64,000 nt of DNA from Marimonas lutisalis (GCF_005434965.1 NZ_SKCI01000002.1:864001-928000), one strand, 5' to 3'. Positions 45,129 through 55,454 are shown, counted from the stretch's first letter. Notes: generated from the letters alone by a model not told the origin. A program made the numbers and translations.

Positions 45129-45612
45129 CGCTTTCTCCTGTGGCGGCGGCGCGGGCCGCGAGGATGCGGCGGCGGGCCTCGCGCGGCTGTGGGATATAGC
45201 GGATCGAGGTGGCAGTGCCGCTGTCGAGACCGAGGCGCAGGCTCCACCAGAACCACGGTTTTGCCCAGGCGACCGAGGCGAGCGGGATGGCGGCGTGGTC
45301 CTCGGGGCTTTCATGGTTTTCGAAGATGAGCCGCATGGAGGTAAGATACCAGCGTTCGCCGCGATGGCGCACCCAGGTGGCGAGATCGTCGAAGACGAAG
45401 ATGTAGACGAGTGTCAGCACCGGCAGGGCGAGGAGCCATTGCCACCAGACGAGGAAGCCGAAGCCCGAGAGCGCCAGGGCGGTGACGAAGCCGAGAAGGA
45501 GCGAGCGCTGCGCGAAGAGCCAGAAGCGCGGTTGCCAGCGGGCGAGCAGGGTTTCGCCGTCGAGCATCGGGGTTTCGGGAATGCGAGCTGGGACGGGTTT
45601 GACCTGGGTCAT
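45121..45612 (-). CDS. Second membrane protein with PH-like domain
   Basis: A 163-aa relative in layout of its neighbour: two hydrophobic helices (about 35-75) and the PH-type strand pattern ERWYLTSMRLIFENH. It overlaps both neighbouring genes by 4-8 bp. Two adjacent bPH_2-like membrane proteins suggest a heteromeric complex, by inference. Confidence 0.65.
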   Translation of the reverse strand: MTQVKPVPARIPETPMLDGETLLARWQPRFWLFAQRSLLLGFVTALALSGFGFLVWWQWLLALPVLTLVYIFVFDDLATWVRHRGERWYLTSMRLIFENHESPEDHAAIPLASVAWAKPWFWWSLRLGLDSGTATSIRYIPQPREARRRILAARAAATGESDA

Positions 45613-46151
45613 CGCGTCACCGTGAAGATGAACGCGGCCAGCGCGACGAGGGCCAGGACAAGCAGAAGCGGCGCGATCCAGCCGCGCCCGCGCGTCGGTG
45701 CGGGGGCTGTGCCGGTCGCCGAGAGCCGGCCCTTGGCGGCCTCGGAGGGCAGACGTTCGAAGATCACCGGCGGGCGCTCTTCGTGCAGGGTGGCGATGAG
45801 GCGCAGGGGCGGGCGGGGCGTGAGGCGCTGCGACACGCCGGCGAAGGCGCGCGAAGTGATCACCGCGACCCAGCCACGCAGCGCGTCGAGCCTTGGGCGC
45901 AGGCCCGAAAGCTCGGATGTGGGCACGCCGAGGCCCTCATCGAGATAGCCGGATAGGCCGAGCCCCGCGAGATCGGACAGATCAAAGCATTCGACATGGG
46001 CGGGATCGAGCGTTTCAGCGCCGAGCGCGTCGCGCAGCGGCCATGTGCCGTTGCGGCGGTTGAAGCGGCGCGCCGCGTCGCCTTCGAGATCGACGGCGAA
46101 GAGGCGTATGACGCCGTGTTCGTCTGCCGGGATCTCGATCACGGTGCTCAC
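45609..46151 (-). CDS. Tail-anchored protein of unknown function
   Basis: A 180-aa protein with a soluble N-terminal part and a single C-terminal helix ([20 protein letters not shown]). It overlaps pyrB at 46148-46151 and the next gene at 45609-45612 by ATGA. I do not recognise the soluble domain. Confidence 0.65.
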   Translation of the reverse strand: MSTVIEIPADEHGVIRLFAVDLEGDAARRFNRRNGTWPLRDALGAETLDPAHVECFDLSDLAGLGLSGYLDEGLGVPTSELSGLRPRLDALRGWVAVITSRAFAGVSQRLTPRPPLRLIATLHEERPPVIFERLPSEAAKGRLSATGTAPAPTRGRGWIAPLLLVLALVALAAFIFTVTR

Positions 46152-47110
46152 GCCATGACCCCCTTGGCGCGCTTGTCGCGCGCGGCGCGCAGGTTGCGGG
46201 CCAGAAGGTCCATAGCCGCCATGCGCACGGCCACGCCCATTTCCACCTGTTCCTGGATGACCGAGCGGGTGATGTCGTCTGCGATCTCGCCGTCTATCTC
46301 GACGCCGCGGTTCATCGGGCCGGGATGCATGACGATGGCGTCATCGCGGGCGCAGGCCAGTTTCTCGGCGTCGAGGCCGTAGCGGTGGAAATATTCGCGT
46401 TCCGAAGGGATGAAGCCGCCATCCATACGTTCCTTCTGAAGTCGCAGCATCATCACCACGTCGACATCGCGCAGGCCTTCGCGCATGTCGTGGAAGACCT
46501 CGACCCCGAATTGGTCGATCTGGCTGGGCAGGAGGGTGGGCGGACCGACGAGGCGGACGCGGTTTTCCATCTTGCCGAGAAGCAGGATGTTCGAGCGCGC
46601 GACACGGGAATGGGCGATGTCGCCGCAGATCGCGATGGAGAGGCGATGCAGGCGGCCCTTGGCGCGGCGGATGGTCAGCGCATCGAGCAGGGCCTGGGTA
46701 GGATGTTCGTGGCGTCCGTCGCCGGCATTGAGCACGGCGCAGTTGACCTTCTGGCTGAGCAGGTCGACGGCGCCGGAATTGGGGTGGCGGACCACCAGCA
46801 GATCGGTATGCATGGCGTTGAGCGTGAGCGCGGTGTCAACGAGTGTTTCGCCCTTTTTGATCGAGCTGGCCTGCATCGCCATGTTCATCACGTCGGCCCC
46901 CAGCCGCTTGCCGGCGAGTTCGAAACTGGCCTGGGTGCGGGTGGAGTTTTCGAAGAACATGTTGATCTGGGTGAGCCCGGCGAGCGCGTCGGAATGTTTC
47001 ATCTCGGCGCGGTTCAGATCGACATACTGCTCGGCCAGGTCGAGAATGGCGGTGATGTCGGAGGGCGAGAGCGGCTCGATCCCCAGAAGATGCCGGTGTG
47101 GAAAGCTCAT
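46148..47110 (-). CDS. pyrB: Aspartate carbamoyltransferase catalytic subunit
   Basis: A 320-aa ATCase catalytic chain: the carbamoyl-phosphate loop FENSTRTQ (53-60), [10 protein letters not shown] and the late MHPGPMNRG region are intact. It makes N-carbamoyl-L-aspartate for pyrimidine synthesis. No pyrI is nearby; the pyrC'-like gene four genes downstream is the likely structural partner. First gene of the leftward operon ending in plsY. Confidence 0.95.
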   Translation of the reverse strand: MSFPHRHLLGIEPLSPSDITAILDLAEQYVDLNRAEMKHSDALAGLTQINMFFENSTRTQASFELAGKRLGADVMNMAMQASSIKKGETLVDTALTLNAMHTDLLVVRHPNSGAVDLLSQKVNCAVLNAGDGRHEHPTQALLDALTIRRAKGRLHRLSIAICGDIAHSRVARSNILLLGKMENRVRLVGPPTLLPSQIDQFGVEVFHDMREGLRDVDVVMMLRLQKERMDGGFIPSEREYFHRYGLDAEKLACARDDAIVMHPGPMNRGVEIDGEIADDITRSVIQEQVEMGVAVRMAAMDLLARNLRAARDKRAKGVMA

Positions 47111-47193
47111 CGCCTCTCTCCCTTCGTGATCGGGCCGTTTGATCGCGCCGGTTATAGGCAGTGGGCGAAGGGGAGTCTAGCATCAGGGAGAGG

Positions 47194-47316
47194 GGACGCG
47201 CTGACCGGCGCCGCCCACCCACCCACCCCGGCACCGGCCAGCGCGTCCGGGGCTGAAATTGCGCCGCGTGGCGCGTTGGTGGGGGCAGGCATGTTGAGTA
47301 TTTTCACCAAGAAAGA
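47194..47316 (+). repeat. Structured intergenic repeat, copy 2 (of 2)
   Basis: The stem is ggacgcgctg-a-ccgg (47194-47208) with ccgg-c-cagcgcgtcc (47234-47248). The loop has gcccacccaccc. Downstream are ttggtgggggc (47276-47286) and the tail tgagtatttt-caccaagaaaga (47295-47316). The stem sequence differs from copy 1 at 24338 while pairing is kept. It lies between the divergent pyrB and uracil-DNA glycosylase genes. Confidence 0.7.
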
Positions 47317-47392
47317 GTGGTGTGGCGGGGTGCGGAATTTGCGGGCGATTTGACCTGTTCAGGCCGCGGCATGGTTGCGTTAGGGTGCAGGC

Positions 47393-48187
47393 ATGGAATC
47401 GGAGGCATATCACGCGGCGCTGGCGGCGCTGGACTGGCAGGTCGCGCTGGGCGCGAACGAGGCCATCGGCGATCTGCCGGTGGATCGCTATGATCTGCCC
47501 GACAAGGCTCCGGCGGCGACCGTAAAGGCGGCGCGTCCGGCCCAGGCGGCCCCGGCTGCCGCGCCGCGTGCTGCGCCTGCAGGACCAGACCCGGTGGACG
47601 CGGCGCGCAAGGCCGCGGCGGCAGCCCAGGACCTGCCCGCGCTACGCGCGGCGATGGAGGCCTTTGAGCATTGCGACCTGAAACGCGGGGCGCGGCAGTT
47701 GGTCTTTTCCGATGGGCAGCCCGGCGCGCGCGTGATGATTATCGGCGAGGCGCCGGGCCGCGACGAGGACCGCGAGGGCCGGCCATTCGTCGGCCGTGCG
47801 GGGCAGTTGCTGGACCGGATGCTGGCGGCGATCGGCATGGCGCGTGCGGGTGAGGGAGTGCCGGTCTATATCACCAACGTGTTGCCGTGGCGGCCGCCGC
47901 AGAACCGCGACCCGAAGCCCGAGGAGATCGTGATGATGCTGCCCTTTCTGGAGCGGCATGTGGAGCTGGCCGCGCCGGAGGTGATCGTGCTGATGGGGAA
48001 TATCAGTTGCCAGGCCTGCCTGGGTAAACGGGGGATCACGCGGCTGCGCGGGCAGTGGGCTGAGGCATTTGGCCGCCCTGCTTTACCTATGTTTCACCCG
48101 GCCTATCTATTACGAACACCCGGAGCCAAGCGCGAAGCGTGGGCTGATTTGCTGAGTTTGAAGGCGAGACTGGAGGCTGGGACATGA
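47393..48187 (+). CDS. Uracil-DNA glycosylase, family 4-like, lacking cluster cysteines
   Basis: A 264-aa glycosylase. A flexible Ala/Pro-rich segment (about 36-75) precedes the UDG fold with GEAPGRDED (118-126), [12 protein letters not shown] and the second motif FHPAYLLR (234-241). Family 4 enzymes usually bind a 4Fe-4S cluster through four Cys. Here only Cys94 is in a matching place: the partner before it is Phe, the KCRPPQNR Cys is Trp166, and the last is missing. It should still excise uracil from DNA. ATGA overlap with the next gene. Confidence 0.85.
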   Translation: MESEAYHAALAALDWQVALGANEAIGDLPVDRYDLPDKAPAATVKAARPAQAAPAAAPRAAPAGPDPVDAARKAAAAAQDLPALRAAMEAFEHCDLKRGARQLVFSDGQPGARVMIIGEAPGRDEDREGRPFVGRAGQLLDRMLAAIGMARAGEGVPVYITNVLPWRPPQNRDPKPEEIVMMLPFLERHVELAAPEVIVLMGNISCQACLGKRGITRLRGQWAEAFGRPALPMFHPAYLLRTPGAKREAWADLLSLKARLEAGT

Positions 48188-48756
48188 AGAAAGCGGTAAC
48201 CCTGTGCGCGATGCTGGCGGCGGCGCCGGCGGGCGCGTTCGAGATCGACTATCCCGCGCTGTTTGAGGCCTTTGCCGACCAGGTACGCGAAGTGTCGGAA
48301 GACGAGCGTGTGCTGGAACTGCCCGGGCCGGTGACGGTGATCGCCCGCGAGATGAAGAACGGCGCGGTGAATTTCATGGGGTTTGACCAGTCGGGGCTGG
48401 GCCCGGCGGGCTGTGGGTTCGACACGCTGGTCAACGCCATGGCCTTTGCCGAGCAATGCGGTGGCACGCTGAGCGAGAGCGAAGTGGCGCGCCTGTCGGA
48501 GTTGGCGCAGCAGGCGGCGGGGTTTGTTGCCGAGAACGGCATGTTCGAGGGCGGCAAGGCCGCGGCCGAACTGATGGCCGAGGCGATGGCCGGGGCGCGC
48601 CCGATGCCCTGCCCGGCGGAGGGTAACAAAAGCGCCGAATATGTCGGGCAACTGAAAGACATGTTGAAACCCGAGGGCACGGAGCTGTTCGAGCGGATGT
48701 TGAGCAAGCCGCGCCTGCCGGTCTGCCTGGCGCAGACCTATTCCGCCGCGGAGTAG
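48184..48756 (+). CDS. Secreted protein of unknown function
   Basis: A 190-aa protein with a signal peptide ([18 protein letters not shown]) and a mature helical domain with four cysteines. ATGA-coupled to the glycosylase gene, which is probably positional only. Not recognised. Confidence 0.65.
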   Translation: MKKAVTLCAMLAAAPAGAFEIDYPALFEAFADQVREVSEDERVLELPGPVTVIAREMKNGAVNFMGFDQSGLGPAGCGFDTLVNAMAFAEQCGGTLSESEVARLSELAQQAAGFVAENGMFEGGKAAAELMAEAMAGARPMPCPAEGNKSAEYVGQLKDMLKPEGTELFERMLSKPRLPVCLAQTYSAAE

Positions 48757-48810
48757 GTTGCGGGCCCGGGGCACGGACGCGATGATGGGCGTGCAGCAGG
48801 GGGCAAGGCG

Positions 48811-49404
48811 ATGAGGATTCTGGCATTTTCGGATGTGCATGCGAGCGCGAAGGCGACGCGGGCACTGGTGGCGGCCGCGGAGGGCGCCGACCTGGTGATC
48901 GGCGCAGGTGATTTCTGCAATGCAAGGCAGGGCCTGCGCGAGGCGATGGCCGGGTTTGCCGCCATCGCGGCGCCTTTCGTCATGGTGCCGGGCAATGCAG
49001 AGAGCGCCGAGGAGTTGCGCGATGCCGCGCCGGACGGTGCGGTGGTGCTGCATGGCGAGGGGTGCGAGCTGGGCGAGCTGAAACTGTTCGGCCTGGGATA
49101 CGGGGTGCCGGAAACGCCGTTTGGCGCCTGGTCCTGCGATCTGGGTGAGGCGGACGCGGCGGCAATGCTTGCAGGCTGCGAGGCGGCCGATATCCTGATC
49201 ACCCATTCACCGCCCAAAGACGTTGCCGACAGAACATCGACTGGGGTGTCGGTGGGTTCGGTCGCGATCCGCGAAGCGATCGAACGGGTGCAGCCGCGGC
49301 TCGCGCTGTGCGGGCATGTGCATGATTGCTGGGGCGAGCGGGGCCGGATCGGCAAATGCGATGTTGTGAACCTTGGGCCGGTGCCCAACTGGTTCGAGAT
49401 GTAA
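48811..49404 (+). CDS. Calcineurin-like metallophosphoesterase
   Basis: A 197-aa phosphoesterase of the YfcE-like type with the ordered metal motifs FSDVHAS (D6, H8), GAGDFCN, PGNAES, THSPP and CGHVHD. Substrate unknown. Followed by moaB after 11 bp. Confidence 0.85.
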   Translation: MRILAFSDVHASAKATRALVAAAEGADLVIGAGDFCNARQGLREAMAGFAAIAAPFVMVPGNAESAEELRDAAPDGAVVLHGEGCELGELKLFGLGYGVPETPFGAWSCDLGEADAAAMLAGCEAADILITHSPPKDVADRTSTGVSVGSVAIREAIERVQPRLALCGHVHDCWGERGRIGKCDVVNLGPVPNWFEM

Positions 49405-49415
49405 GGGAGAGCGAC

Positions 49416-49958
49416 ATGGGACGGATCGACGAGAGCAAGGATTTCATTCCGGTCCGGATCGCGGTGCTGACCGTATCGGATACGCGCGACATGGCCGGAG
49501 ACCGTTCGGGCGAGACGCTGGTCAGCCGGATCGAGGCGGCGGGCCACGTGCTGGCCGACCGGATGATCGTGCGCGACGAGCGTGACCAGATCGCCGACCA
49601 GCTGCGCGAATGGATCGCGCGCGATGATGTGGACGTGATCATTTCGACCGGGGGCACGGGCCTGACCGGCCGCGACGTGACCGTCGAGGCGCATCGCGAC
49701 GTCTATGAAAAGGAGATCGAGGCCTTTGCTACGGTCTTTACCATCGTCAGCATGCAGAAAATCGGCACCAGCGCGGTGCAGAGCCGGGCGACGGGTGGCG
49801 TGGCCGGTGGCACGTATCTGTTTGCCCTGCCGGGCAGCCCGGGGGCCTGCAAGGACGCGTGGGACGAGATCCTGCAATACCAGTTGGACTATCGCCACTA
49901 CCCCTGCAACTTCGTCGAGATCATGCCGCGGCTGGACGAGCACCTGAGGCGGAAATGA
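49416..49958 (+). CDS. moaB: Molybdenum cofactor biosynthesis protein B
   Basis: A 180-aa MoaB/MogA-fold protein: AVLTVSDTRD, STGGTGLTGRDVT and the FALPGSPGA segment. It is linked to molybdopterin adenylylation. The ATG at 49416 follows AAGGGAGA. It overlaps the NUDIX gene by ATGA. Confidence 0.9.
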   Translation: MGRIDESKDFIPVRIAVLTVSDTRDMAGDRSGETLVSRIEAAGHVLADRMIVRDERDQIADQLREWIARDDVDVIISTGGTGLTGRDVTVEAHRDVYEKEIEAFATVFTIVSMQKIGTSAVQSRATGGVAGGTYLFALPGSPGACKDAWDEILQYQLDYRHYPCNFVEIMPRLDEHLRRK

Positions 49959-50398
49959 CAGAAGAATTCCGCACCTTGGGCCCGTTGCCGGACGTGGTGA
50001 CCTGGCGGGGGGCCTCGGTGCTGGCGCGCGATGGGCGAGGCCGGGCGCTGATGCAGCTGCGCGACGGGTTTGCGCGGATCGCCTCGCCTGGCAAGTGGGG
50101 GTTTTTCGGTGGCGCGGTGGAGCCGGGCGAGACGCTGGAGGCGGCGGCGCGGCGTGAGTTTTCCGAGGAGACCGGCGTTGACATCGACGGCGACGCGGTG
50201 CGGCCGCATGTGCGCTTTGCCAGCCAGGCGCTGTCGGGCGGGCTTGTGCACGTTTTCGTGCTTGAACGGCGGCTGGAGCCTGCTGAGGTGCGGCTGAACG
50301 AGGGGGCCGGGTTTGCTTTTCTTACCCGGGCGCAGGTGGAACAATTTGATCTGATTGAGAATTTCCGCCGTACACTGCTGCAATTGGACGATTTTTGA
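49955..50398 (+). CDS. NUDIX hydrolase
   Basis: A 147-aa hydrolase with a complete Nudix box (GAVEPGETLEAAARRE then FSEETGV), including the REFSEE metal-binding core. It hydrolyses a nucleoside-diphosphate-linked substrate not identifiable here. ATGA-coupled to moaB. Confidence 0.87.
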   Translation: MTEEFRTLGPLPDVVTWRGASVLARDGRGRALMQLRDGFARIASPGKWGFFGGAVEPGETLEAAARREFSEETGVDIDGDAVRPHVRFASQALSGGLVHVFVLERRLEPAEVRLNEGAGFAFLTRAQVEQFDLIENFRRTLLQLDDF

Positions 50399-50517
50399 TC
50401 CCTCGGCGCGACGGAAAAGTGTCGCGGTCTCGTAGAGCGCCTGTGGCTTGGCAAATCGGCGCGGTGCGCTAGACTTGCCGATCGGTGTTTCTGGGGTTGC
50501 ATGAAGGGCCCGTTGCA

Positions 50518-51975
50518 ATGCGATTTTTGCGTCAGAGCCTGACCGGCCTGTTCCTGCTGTCACTGACGGTGGGAGTGTTGGTGTATGCCGGTTACATCGT
50601 TGAGCAGGCGATCGAGGCGCGCATGGCGCGCGAGGCGCGGGTGCCGCAGAACCGCGAGCGCGTCTTTGCGGTGAACGTGGTGGTGGCAGAGCCGGGCACG
50701 GTGGCGCCGGTGCTGACGGCCTATGGCGAGGTAGAAAGTCGGCGCATGCTGGATATCCGTGCCGCCGTGGGTGGCACGGTTGTGGACCTGGCCGACAGTT
50801 TTGTCGAGGGCGGGCAGGTAAACGCTGGGGTTTTGCTGGTGAAGATCGACCCGGCGGATGCGCTGGCCGCGCGGGAGCGCGCGCAGGCCGATCTGAGCGA
50901 TGCCGAGGCCGAGCTGCGCGATGCGGCGCGTGCCCTTGCGCTGGCGCGCGATGAGCTGACGGCGGCCGAGGAACAGGCGACGCTGCGCGAGCGGGCCTTC
51001 GCGCGGCAGAAGGATTTGCGCGCCCGTGGCGTGGGCACCGATGCTGCGGTGGAGACCGCTGAACTGGCGGCGAGTGCGGCGCGCGCGGCGGTGCTGGCGC
51101 GGCGGCAGGCAATCGCCCAGGCCGAGGCGCGGGGCGATCTGGCGGAAACCCGGATGGCGCGCGCGAAGATCGCGCTGGACGAGGCCCAACGCACGCTGGC
51201 CGATACCGAGATCCGGGCCGAGTTCGCCGGCACGCTGACCGGGGTGAGCGTGGTCGAAGGTGGCCTGGTGTCGCCAAACGAACGGCTGGCGCAACTGGTG
51301 GACCGCACCGCTCTGGAAGTGGCGTTTCGCCTGCCGACACGTGGCTATGTGCGGCTATTGGATGAGGCCGGCCAGCTGCGCCCGGCGCCGGTACGCGCCA
51401 AGCTGGACGTGTTCGGCATCGACCTGACGGCCACAGGCACGCTGTCGCGCGCCAGTGCTTCGGTTGGCGAGGGGCAGACCGGGCGGCTGGTATTTGCGCG
51501 GCTTGAAGACGCGCGCGGCCTGAAGCCCGGGGATTTCGTGACGGTCGAGATCGACGAGGCGCCGCTGGAGGGCGTGATCGTGCTTCCGTCGGGTGCGCTG
51601 GGTCCGGATGGCGATGTACTGGTGCTGGGGCCCGAGGACCGGTTGGAGGAGGTGCCTGTAACGCTGCTGCGCCGGCAGGGCGACGATGTGATCGTGCGGG
51701 CCGACGCCTTGGCCGGGCGCGAGGTGGTGGCGAACCGCACGCCGCTTCTGGGGGCGGGCATCAAGGTGCGGCCGCTGCGCACGGGGCCGGAGGCACAGGC
51801 CGACGAACCGCAGATGCTGGAACTGAGCGAAGAGCGGCGGGCGAAGCTGGTCGCGTTCGTCGAGGCCAACACGCGGATGCCCGAGGACGTGCGCACGCGG
51901 ATCCTGACGCAGCTGGCCCAGCCCAGGGTGCCGGCCAGCATGGTCGAGCGGATCGAAGCCCGCATGGGGGGCTAG
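50518..51975 (+). CDS. RND efflux periplasmic adaptor subunit
   Basis: A 485-aa membrane-fusion protein: an N-terminal membrane anchor (about 8-27), a lipoyl half-motif (YGEVESRRMLDIRAAVGG), a long Ala/Arg/Glu-rich coiled-coil hairpin (about 120-225), then beta-barrel and membrane-proximal domains. It should bridge the RND pump encoded 3 bp downstream to an outer-membrane channel; no TolC-type gene is in the window. Confidence 0.87.
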   Translation: MRFLRQSLTGLFLLSLTVGVLVYAGYIVEQAIEARMAREARVPQNRERVFAVNVVVAEPGTVAPVLTAYGEVESRRMLDIRAAVGGTVVDLADSFVEGGQVNAGVLLVKIDPADALAARERAQADLSDAEAELRDAARALALARDELTAAEEQATLRERAFARQKDLRARGVGTDAAVETAELAASAARAAVLARRQAIAQAEARGDLAETRMARAKIALDEAQRTLADTEIRAEFAGTLTGVSVVEGGLVSPNERLAQLVDRTALEVAFRLPTRGYVRLLDEAGQLRPAPVRAKLDVFGIDLTATGTLSRASASVGEGQTGRLVFARLEDARGLKPGDFVTVEIDEAPLEGVIVLPSGALGPDGDVLVLGPEDRLEEVPVTLLRRQGDDVIVRADALAGREVVANRTPLLGAGIKVRPLRTGPEAQADEPQMLELSEERRAKLVAFVEANTRMPEDVRTRILTQLAQPRVPASMVERIEARMGG

Positions 51976-51978
51976 GCC

Positions 51979-54900
51979 ATGGCGTTGCGCAATCCCGGTG
52001 GCCTGCTGAGTTATTTCGCCCGCCATGCCACGGCGGCGAACCTGCTTCTGGTCGTGCTGATCGTGGCGGGCCTTGCTGCGCTGCCGCGGATGCGCGCGCA
52101 GTTCTTTCCTGACGTGATTATCGACAATGTGAGCGTGCGCGTCGTGTGGGAGGGCGCGGGGGCCGAGGATGTCGATGCGGCCATCGTTCAGGTGTTGGAG
52201 CCGGCGCTGCTGGCCGTCGAGGGGGTGGAAAGCTCGGAGGCGACATCGCGCGAAGGCAGTGCGCGGATCACGCTGGATTTCGAGCCGGGGTATGACATGG
52301 GGCGTGCCGCCGACGATGTGCAGGCCGCTGTGGACCAGGTGACGACACTGCCGGATGAAGCCGAAGAACCCAAAGTGACCCGCGGCGTCTGGCGTGACCG
52401 GGTGACGGATGTGGTGATCACCGGCCCCGTGGCGAGCGAGCAATTGGGCCGCTTTGCCGATGAGTTCGTCACGCGCCTCTTTGCCGAGGGCGTGACCCGC
52501 ACGACGATCCGGGGTGTTGCCGCGCCGCGCACGGTGATCGAGGTGCCGAGCGTCAACCTGATTGCCCACGACATCACTTTCGCGCAGATCGCCCAGGCGA
52601 TCGCCGAGGAGGTGGATGCAGACCCGGCCGGCGACGTGGAGGGCGCCAATGCCCGGGTGCGCACGGGTGTGGAAAAGCGCAGCGTCGAACAGCTGGCGCA
52701 GGTGGTGCTGCGGGTCAACCCGGACGGATCGAAACTGACCGTGGGGGATGTGGCGCGGCTGCGGGTCGAGGGGATCAACCGCAACCGGGGCTATTTCGTT
52801 GGCGAGAACCCGGCTACCTCGATCCGGGTGGACCGGTCGGCGCAGGGCGACGCGATCGAGATCCAGCGCCAGGTCGAGGACGTGGCCGAGAAGATGGAGG
52901 CGACGCTGCCCGAGGGGGTGACGATCGACCTGATCCGCACCCGCTCGGAGGCAATCATCGGGCGGCTGAACATCCTGATCGACAACGGCGCGATGGGCCT
53001 GGGGCTGGTGGTGGCACTGCTTTTCCTGTTCCTGAACGCGCGCACGGCGTTCTGGGTGGCCGCGGGCATCCCGGTGTCGATGCTGACGGCGATCGCATTG
53101 ATGTATGTGTTCGGCCTGACCCTGAACATGATTTCGCTGTTTGCACTGATCATCACGCTGGGCATCGTCGTGGATGATGCCATCGTGGTGGGCGAACATG
53201 CCGATGCGCGGGTGAAGAAATACGGTGAGAAGCCGTTGCAGGCGGCCGAAACGGCGGCGCGGCGGATGGCGATGCCAGTGTTTTCCGCCACGCTGACCAC
53301 GATCATCGCGTTTTTCGGGCTGACCGCGATTTCGGGGCGGTTCGGCGATCTGATCGCGGACATCCCGTTTACCGTGATCGTCGTTCTGGCGGCGAGCCTG
53401 ATCGAATGCTTCCTGATCCTGCCCAACCACATGGCCCATTCGCTGCACCGTTCGGCCAAGGAGGATCATTGGTACGACTGGCCGTCGCGGGTGGTGAACC
53501 GGGGCTTTGTCTGGGTGCGGGAGACGCTGTTCCGGCCGTTCATCGCGGGCGTTGTCTGGTTGCGCTACCCGGTTCTGGCGGGCGCGGTTCTGCTGTTGGC
53601 GAGCCAGGCGGCGCTCTTTATCCGGGGCGATGTGCAGTGGCGGTTCTTCAATGCGCCTGAGCGCGGCAGCGTGACCGGCAACTGGGCGATGGCGCCCGGC
53701 GCCACGCGCGAGGACACGATCGAGATGATGCGCGCGATGCAAAAGGCGGTTGAGGAGCTGGGCGCGGAATACGAGGAACGCCACGGGCGCAACCCAATCG
53801 ACTATGTAATCGCCGAGGTGGGCGGCAATTCGGGCCGGGCGCTGCCGGGATCGGATGTGAAGGATGCCGACCTTCTGGGCGGGATCGCGATCGAGCTGAT
53901 CGACGCGGACCTGCGGCCCTATTCCAGCTTCGCCTTCGTGGGCGAGCTTCAGGACAAGGTGGTGCGCCACCCGATGGTGGAAACGCTGAGCTTTCGTGGC
54001 TGGCGCGCAGGCCCCGGGGGCGAGGCGCTGGACGTGCAGTTCTATGGCGCCGAGGCCGAGACGCTGAAGGCCGCGGCGCAGGCGCTGAAGGCGGCGGTTT
54101 CGCGCTACCCGGAGGTGAGCGCGGTCGAGGACAACCTGTCCTATGACAAGGACGAGCTGATCCTGGAGCTGACGCCGCAGGGCCAGGCGCTGGGCTTTAC
54201 CATCGACGGTTTGGGGCGGGTCCTGCGGGCGCGTCTGAACGGGCTTGAGGCAGCGACCTATCCCGAGGGGCCGCGCAGCGCAGAAATCCGCATCGAGCTG
54301 CCGCGCGACGAGTTGACGGCGGATTTCCTGGAGCGCAGCCAGATGCGCACGCAGGGGGCCGAATACGTGCCGCTGGTCGATATCGTCAGCGTGAAGACGC
54401 GGGCCGGGTTTTCGACGGTGCTGCGCGAAAACGGCATCCGCACCGTTTCGGTGACCGGTGACATTTCCGAGGATGATCCGGCCCGGGCCGAAGAGATCAT
54501 GCGCGCGCTGGAAACCGAGATCCTGCCCGAGATCGCCAGCGTACATCAGGTGGAGTGGACCCTGTCGGGGCTGGCCGAGCAGGAAAGCGAGTTCCTGACC
54601 GACGCGCTGTTGGGCCTGATGCTGAGCCTTGTGGGCATTTTCCTGACGCTGGCCTGGGTGTTTTCCAGCTGGACGCGGCCGTTGGTGGTGATGGCGATCA
54701 TCCCGTTCGGGCTGATCGGGACAATATACGGTCACCATTACTGGGAGGTGCCGCTGAGCATGTTCACGGTGGTGGGTTTGCTGGGCATGACCGGAATCAT
54801 CATCAACGATTCAATCGTGCTGATCACAACCATCGATGAATATGCCGAAGAGCGTGGCCTGATCCCGTCGATCATCGACGGGGCAGCCGACCGCCTGCGG

Positions 54901-55368
54901 CCGGTGATGTTGACCACGCTGACCACGGTGATCGGGCTGGCGCCGCTCCTGTTCGAGCGGTCGCAGCAGGCGCAGTTCCTGAAGCCCACGGTGATTACGC
55001 TGGTTTATGGCCTGGGCTTTGGCGTGTTTCTGGTGCTCCTGGTGGTGCCGGCGCTGCTGGCGGTGCAATCCGACATCCGCCGGCAGTTCACCGCGTTGCG
55101 CCGGGGCCTGCGCGGGCATGGTGCCGGGCCGGTGCACGTGGCGGTGCGGGTGGGCGCCCTGGTGCTGCTGGGCTGGCTGGGTGCAACGATGGGGCATGCG
55201 GCGCTGACCGGCACGATATGGCCGCCGCTTGCGGGATTTGTGCCGCAGTCGGCGGGTATGGCCGGTGCGCTGATGCTGTTCGTGGCCGGCGCGGCAGTTC
55301 TGGTCGTGCTGCTTTATTTGCTTGTCATGCTGGTGCGGTTGTTCCGGCTGCGGCCTGCGCGGGGATAG
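51979..55368 (+). CDS. RND efflux transporter permease subunit
   Basis: A 1129-aa RND pump with the usual 12 helices and two large periplasmic domains. Helix 4 carries the proton-relay motif VVDDAIVVGE near residue 397; helix 10 has the paired GIIINDSIVL near 936. Closest in layout to the HAE1/AcrB-like group. It is some 80 residues longer than AcrB because of an extra C-terminal membrane segment. Substrates unknown. Confidence 0.9.
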   Translation: MALRNPGGLLSYFARHATAANLLLVVLIVAGLAALPRMRAQFFPDVIIDNVSVRVVWEGAGAEDVDAAIVQVLEPALLAVEGVESSEATSREGSARITLDFEPGYDMGRAADDVQAAVDQVTTLPDEAEEPKVTRGVWRDRVTDVVITGPVASEQLGRFADEFVTRLFAEGVTRTTIRGVAAPRTVIEVPSVNLIAHDITFAQIAQAIAEEVDADPAGDVEGANARVRTGVEKRSVEQLAQVVLRVNPDGSKLTVGDVARLRVEGINRNRGYFVGENPATSIRVDRSAQGDAIEIQRQVEDVAEKMEATLPEGVTIDLIRTRSEAIIGRLNILIDNGAMGLGLVVALLFLFLNARTAFWVAAGIPVSMLTAIALMYVFGLTLNMISLFALIITLGIVVDDAIVVGEHADARVKKYGEKPLQAAETAARRMAMPVFSATLTTIIAFFGLTAISGRFGDLIADIPFTVIVVLAASLIECFLILPNHMAHSLHRSAKEDHWYDWPSRVVNRGFVWVRETLFRPFIAGVVWLRYPVLAGAVLLLASQAALFIRGDVQWRFFNAPERGSVTGNWAMAPGATREDTIEMMRAMQKAVEELGAEYEERHGRNPIDYVIAEVGGNSGRALPGSDVKDADLLGGIAIELIDADLRPYSSFAFVGELQDKVVRHPMVETLSFRGWRAGPGGEALDVQFYGAEAETLKAAAQALKAAVSRYPEVSAVEDNLSYDKDELILELTPQGQALGFTIDGLGRVLRARLNGLEAATYPEGPRSAEIRIELPRDELTADFLERSQMRTQGAEYVPLVDIVSVKTRAGFSTVLRENGIRTVSVTGDISEDDPARAEEIMRALETEILPEIASVHQVEWTLSGLAEQESEFLTDALLGLMLSLVGIFLTLAWVFSSWTRPLVVMAIIPFGLIGTIYGHHYWEVPLSMFTVVGLLGMTGIIINDSIVLITTIDEYAEERGLIPSIIDGAADRLRPVMLTTLTTVIGLAPLLFERSQQAQFLKPTVITLVYGLGFGVFLVLLVVPALLAVQSDIRRQFTALRRGLRGHGAGPVHVAVRVGALVLLGWLGATMGHAALTGTIWPPLAGFVPQSAGMAGALMLFVAGAAVLVVLLYLLVMLVRLFRLRPARG

Positions 55369-55454
55369 GCGCGTTTTGGCACAGCGCCGGCGCCGCCGCT
55401 GGACCTGTTGCCCTGGAATACGCTAAGACCGGTGAAACCTTTGGGGGGAGCGTT

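Noticed and set aside
47340-47392. LexA box before the uracil-DNA glycosylase gene
   Set aside because: One GTTC half-site is present without the second half at the expected 7-base spacing.
51355-54738. A minus-strand open frame of 1127 codons
   Set aside because: It is antisense to the RND pump and adaptor genes, is rich in His/Arg/Gln as expected of shadow frames in high-GC DNA, and has no recognisable domain.
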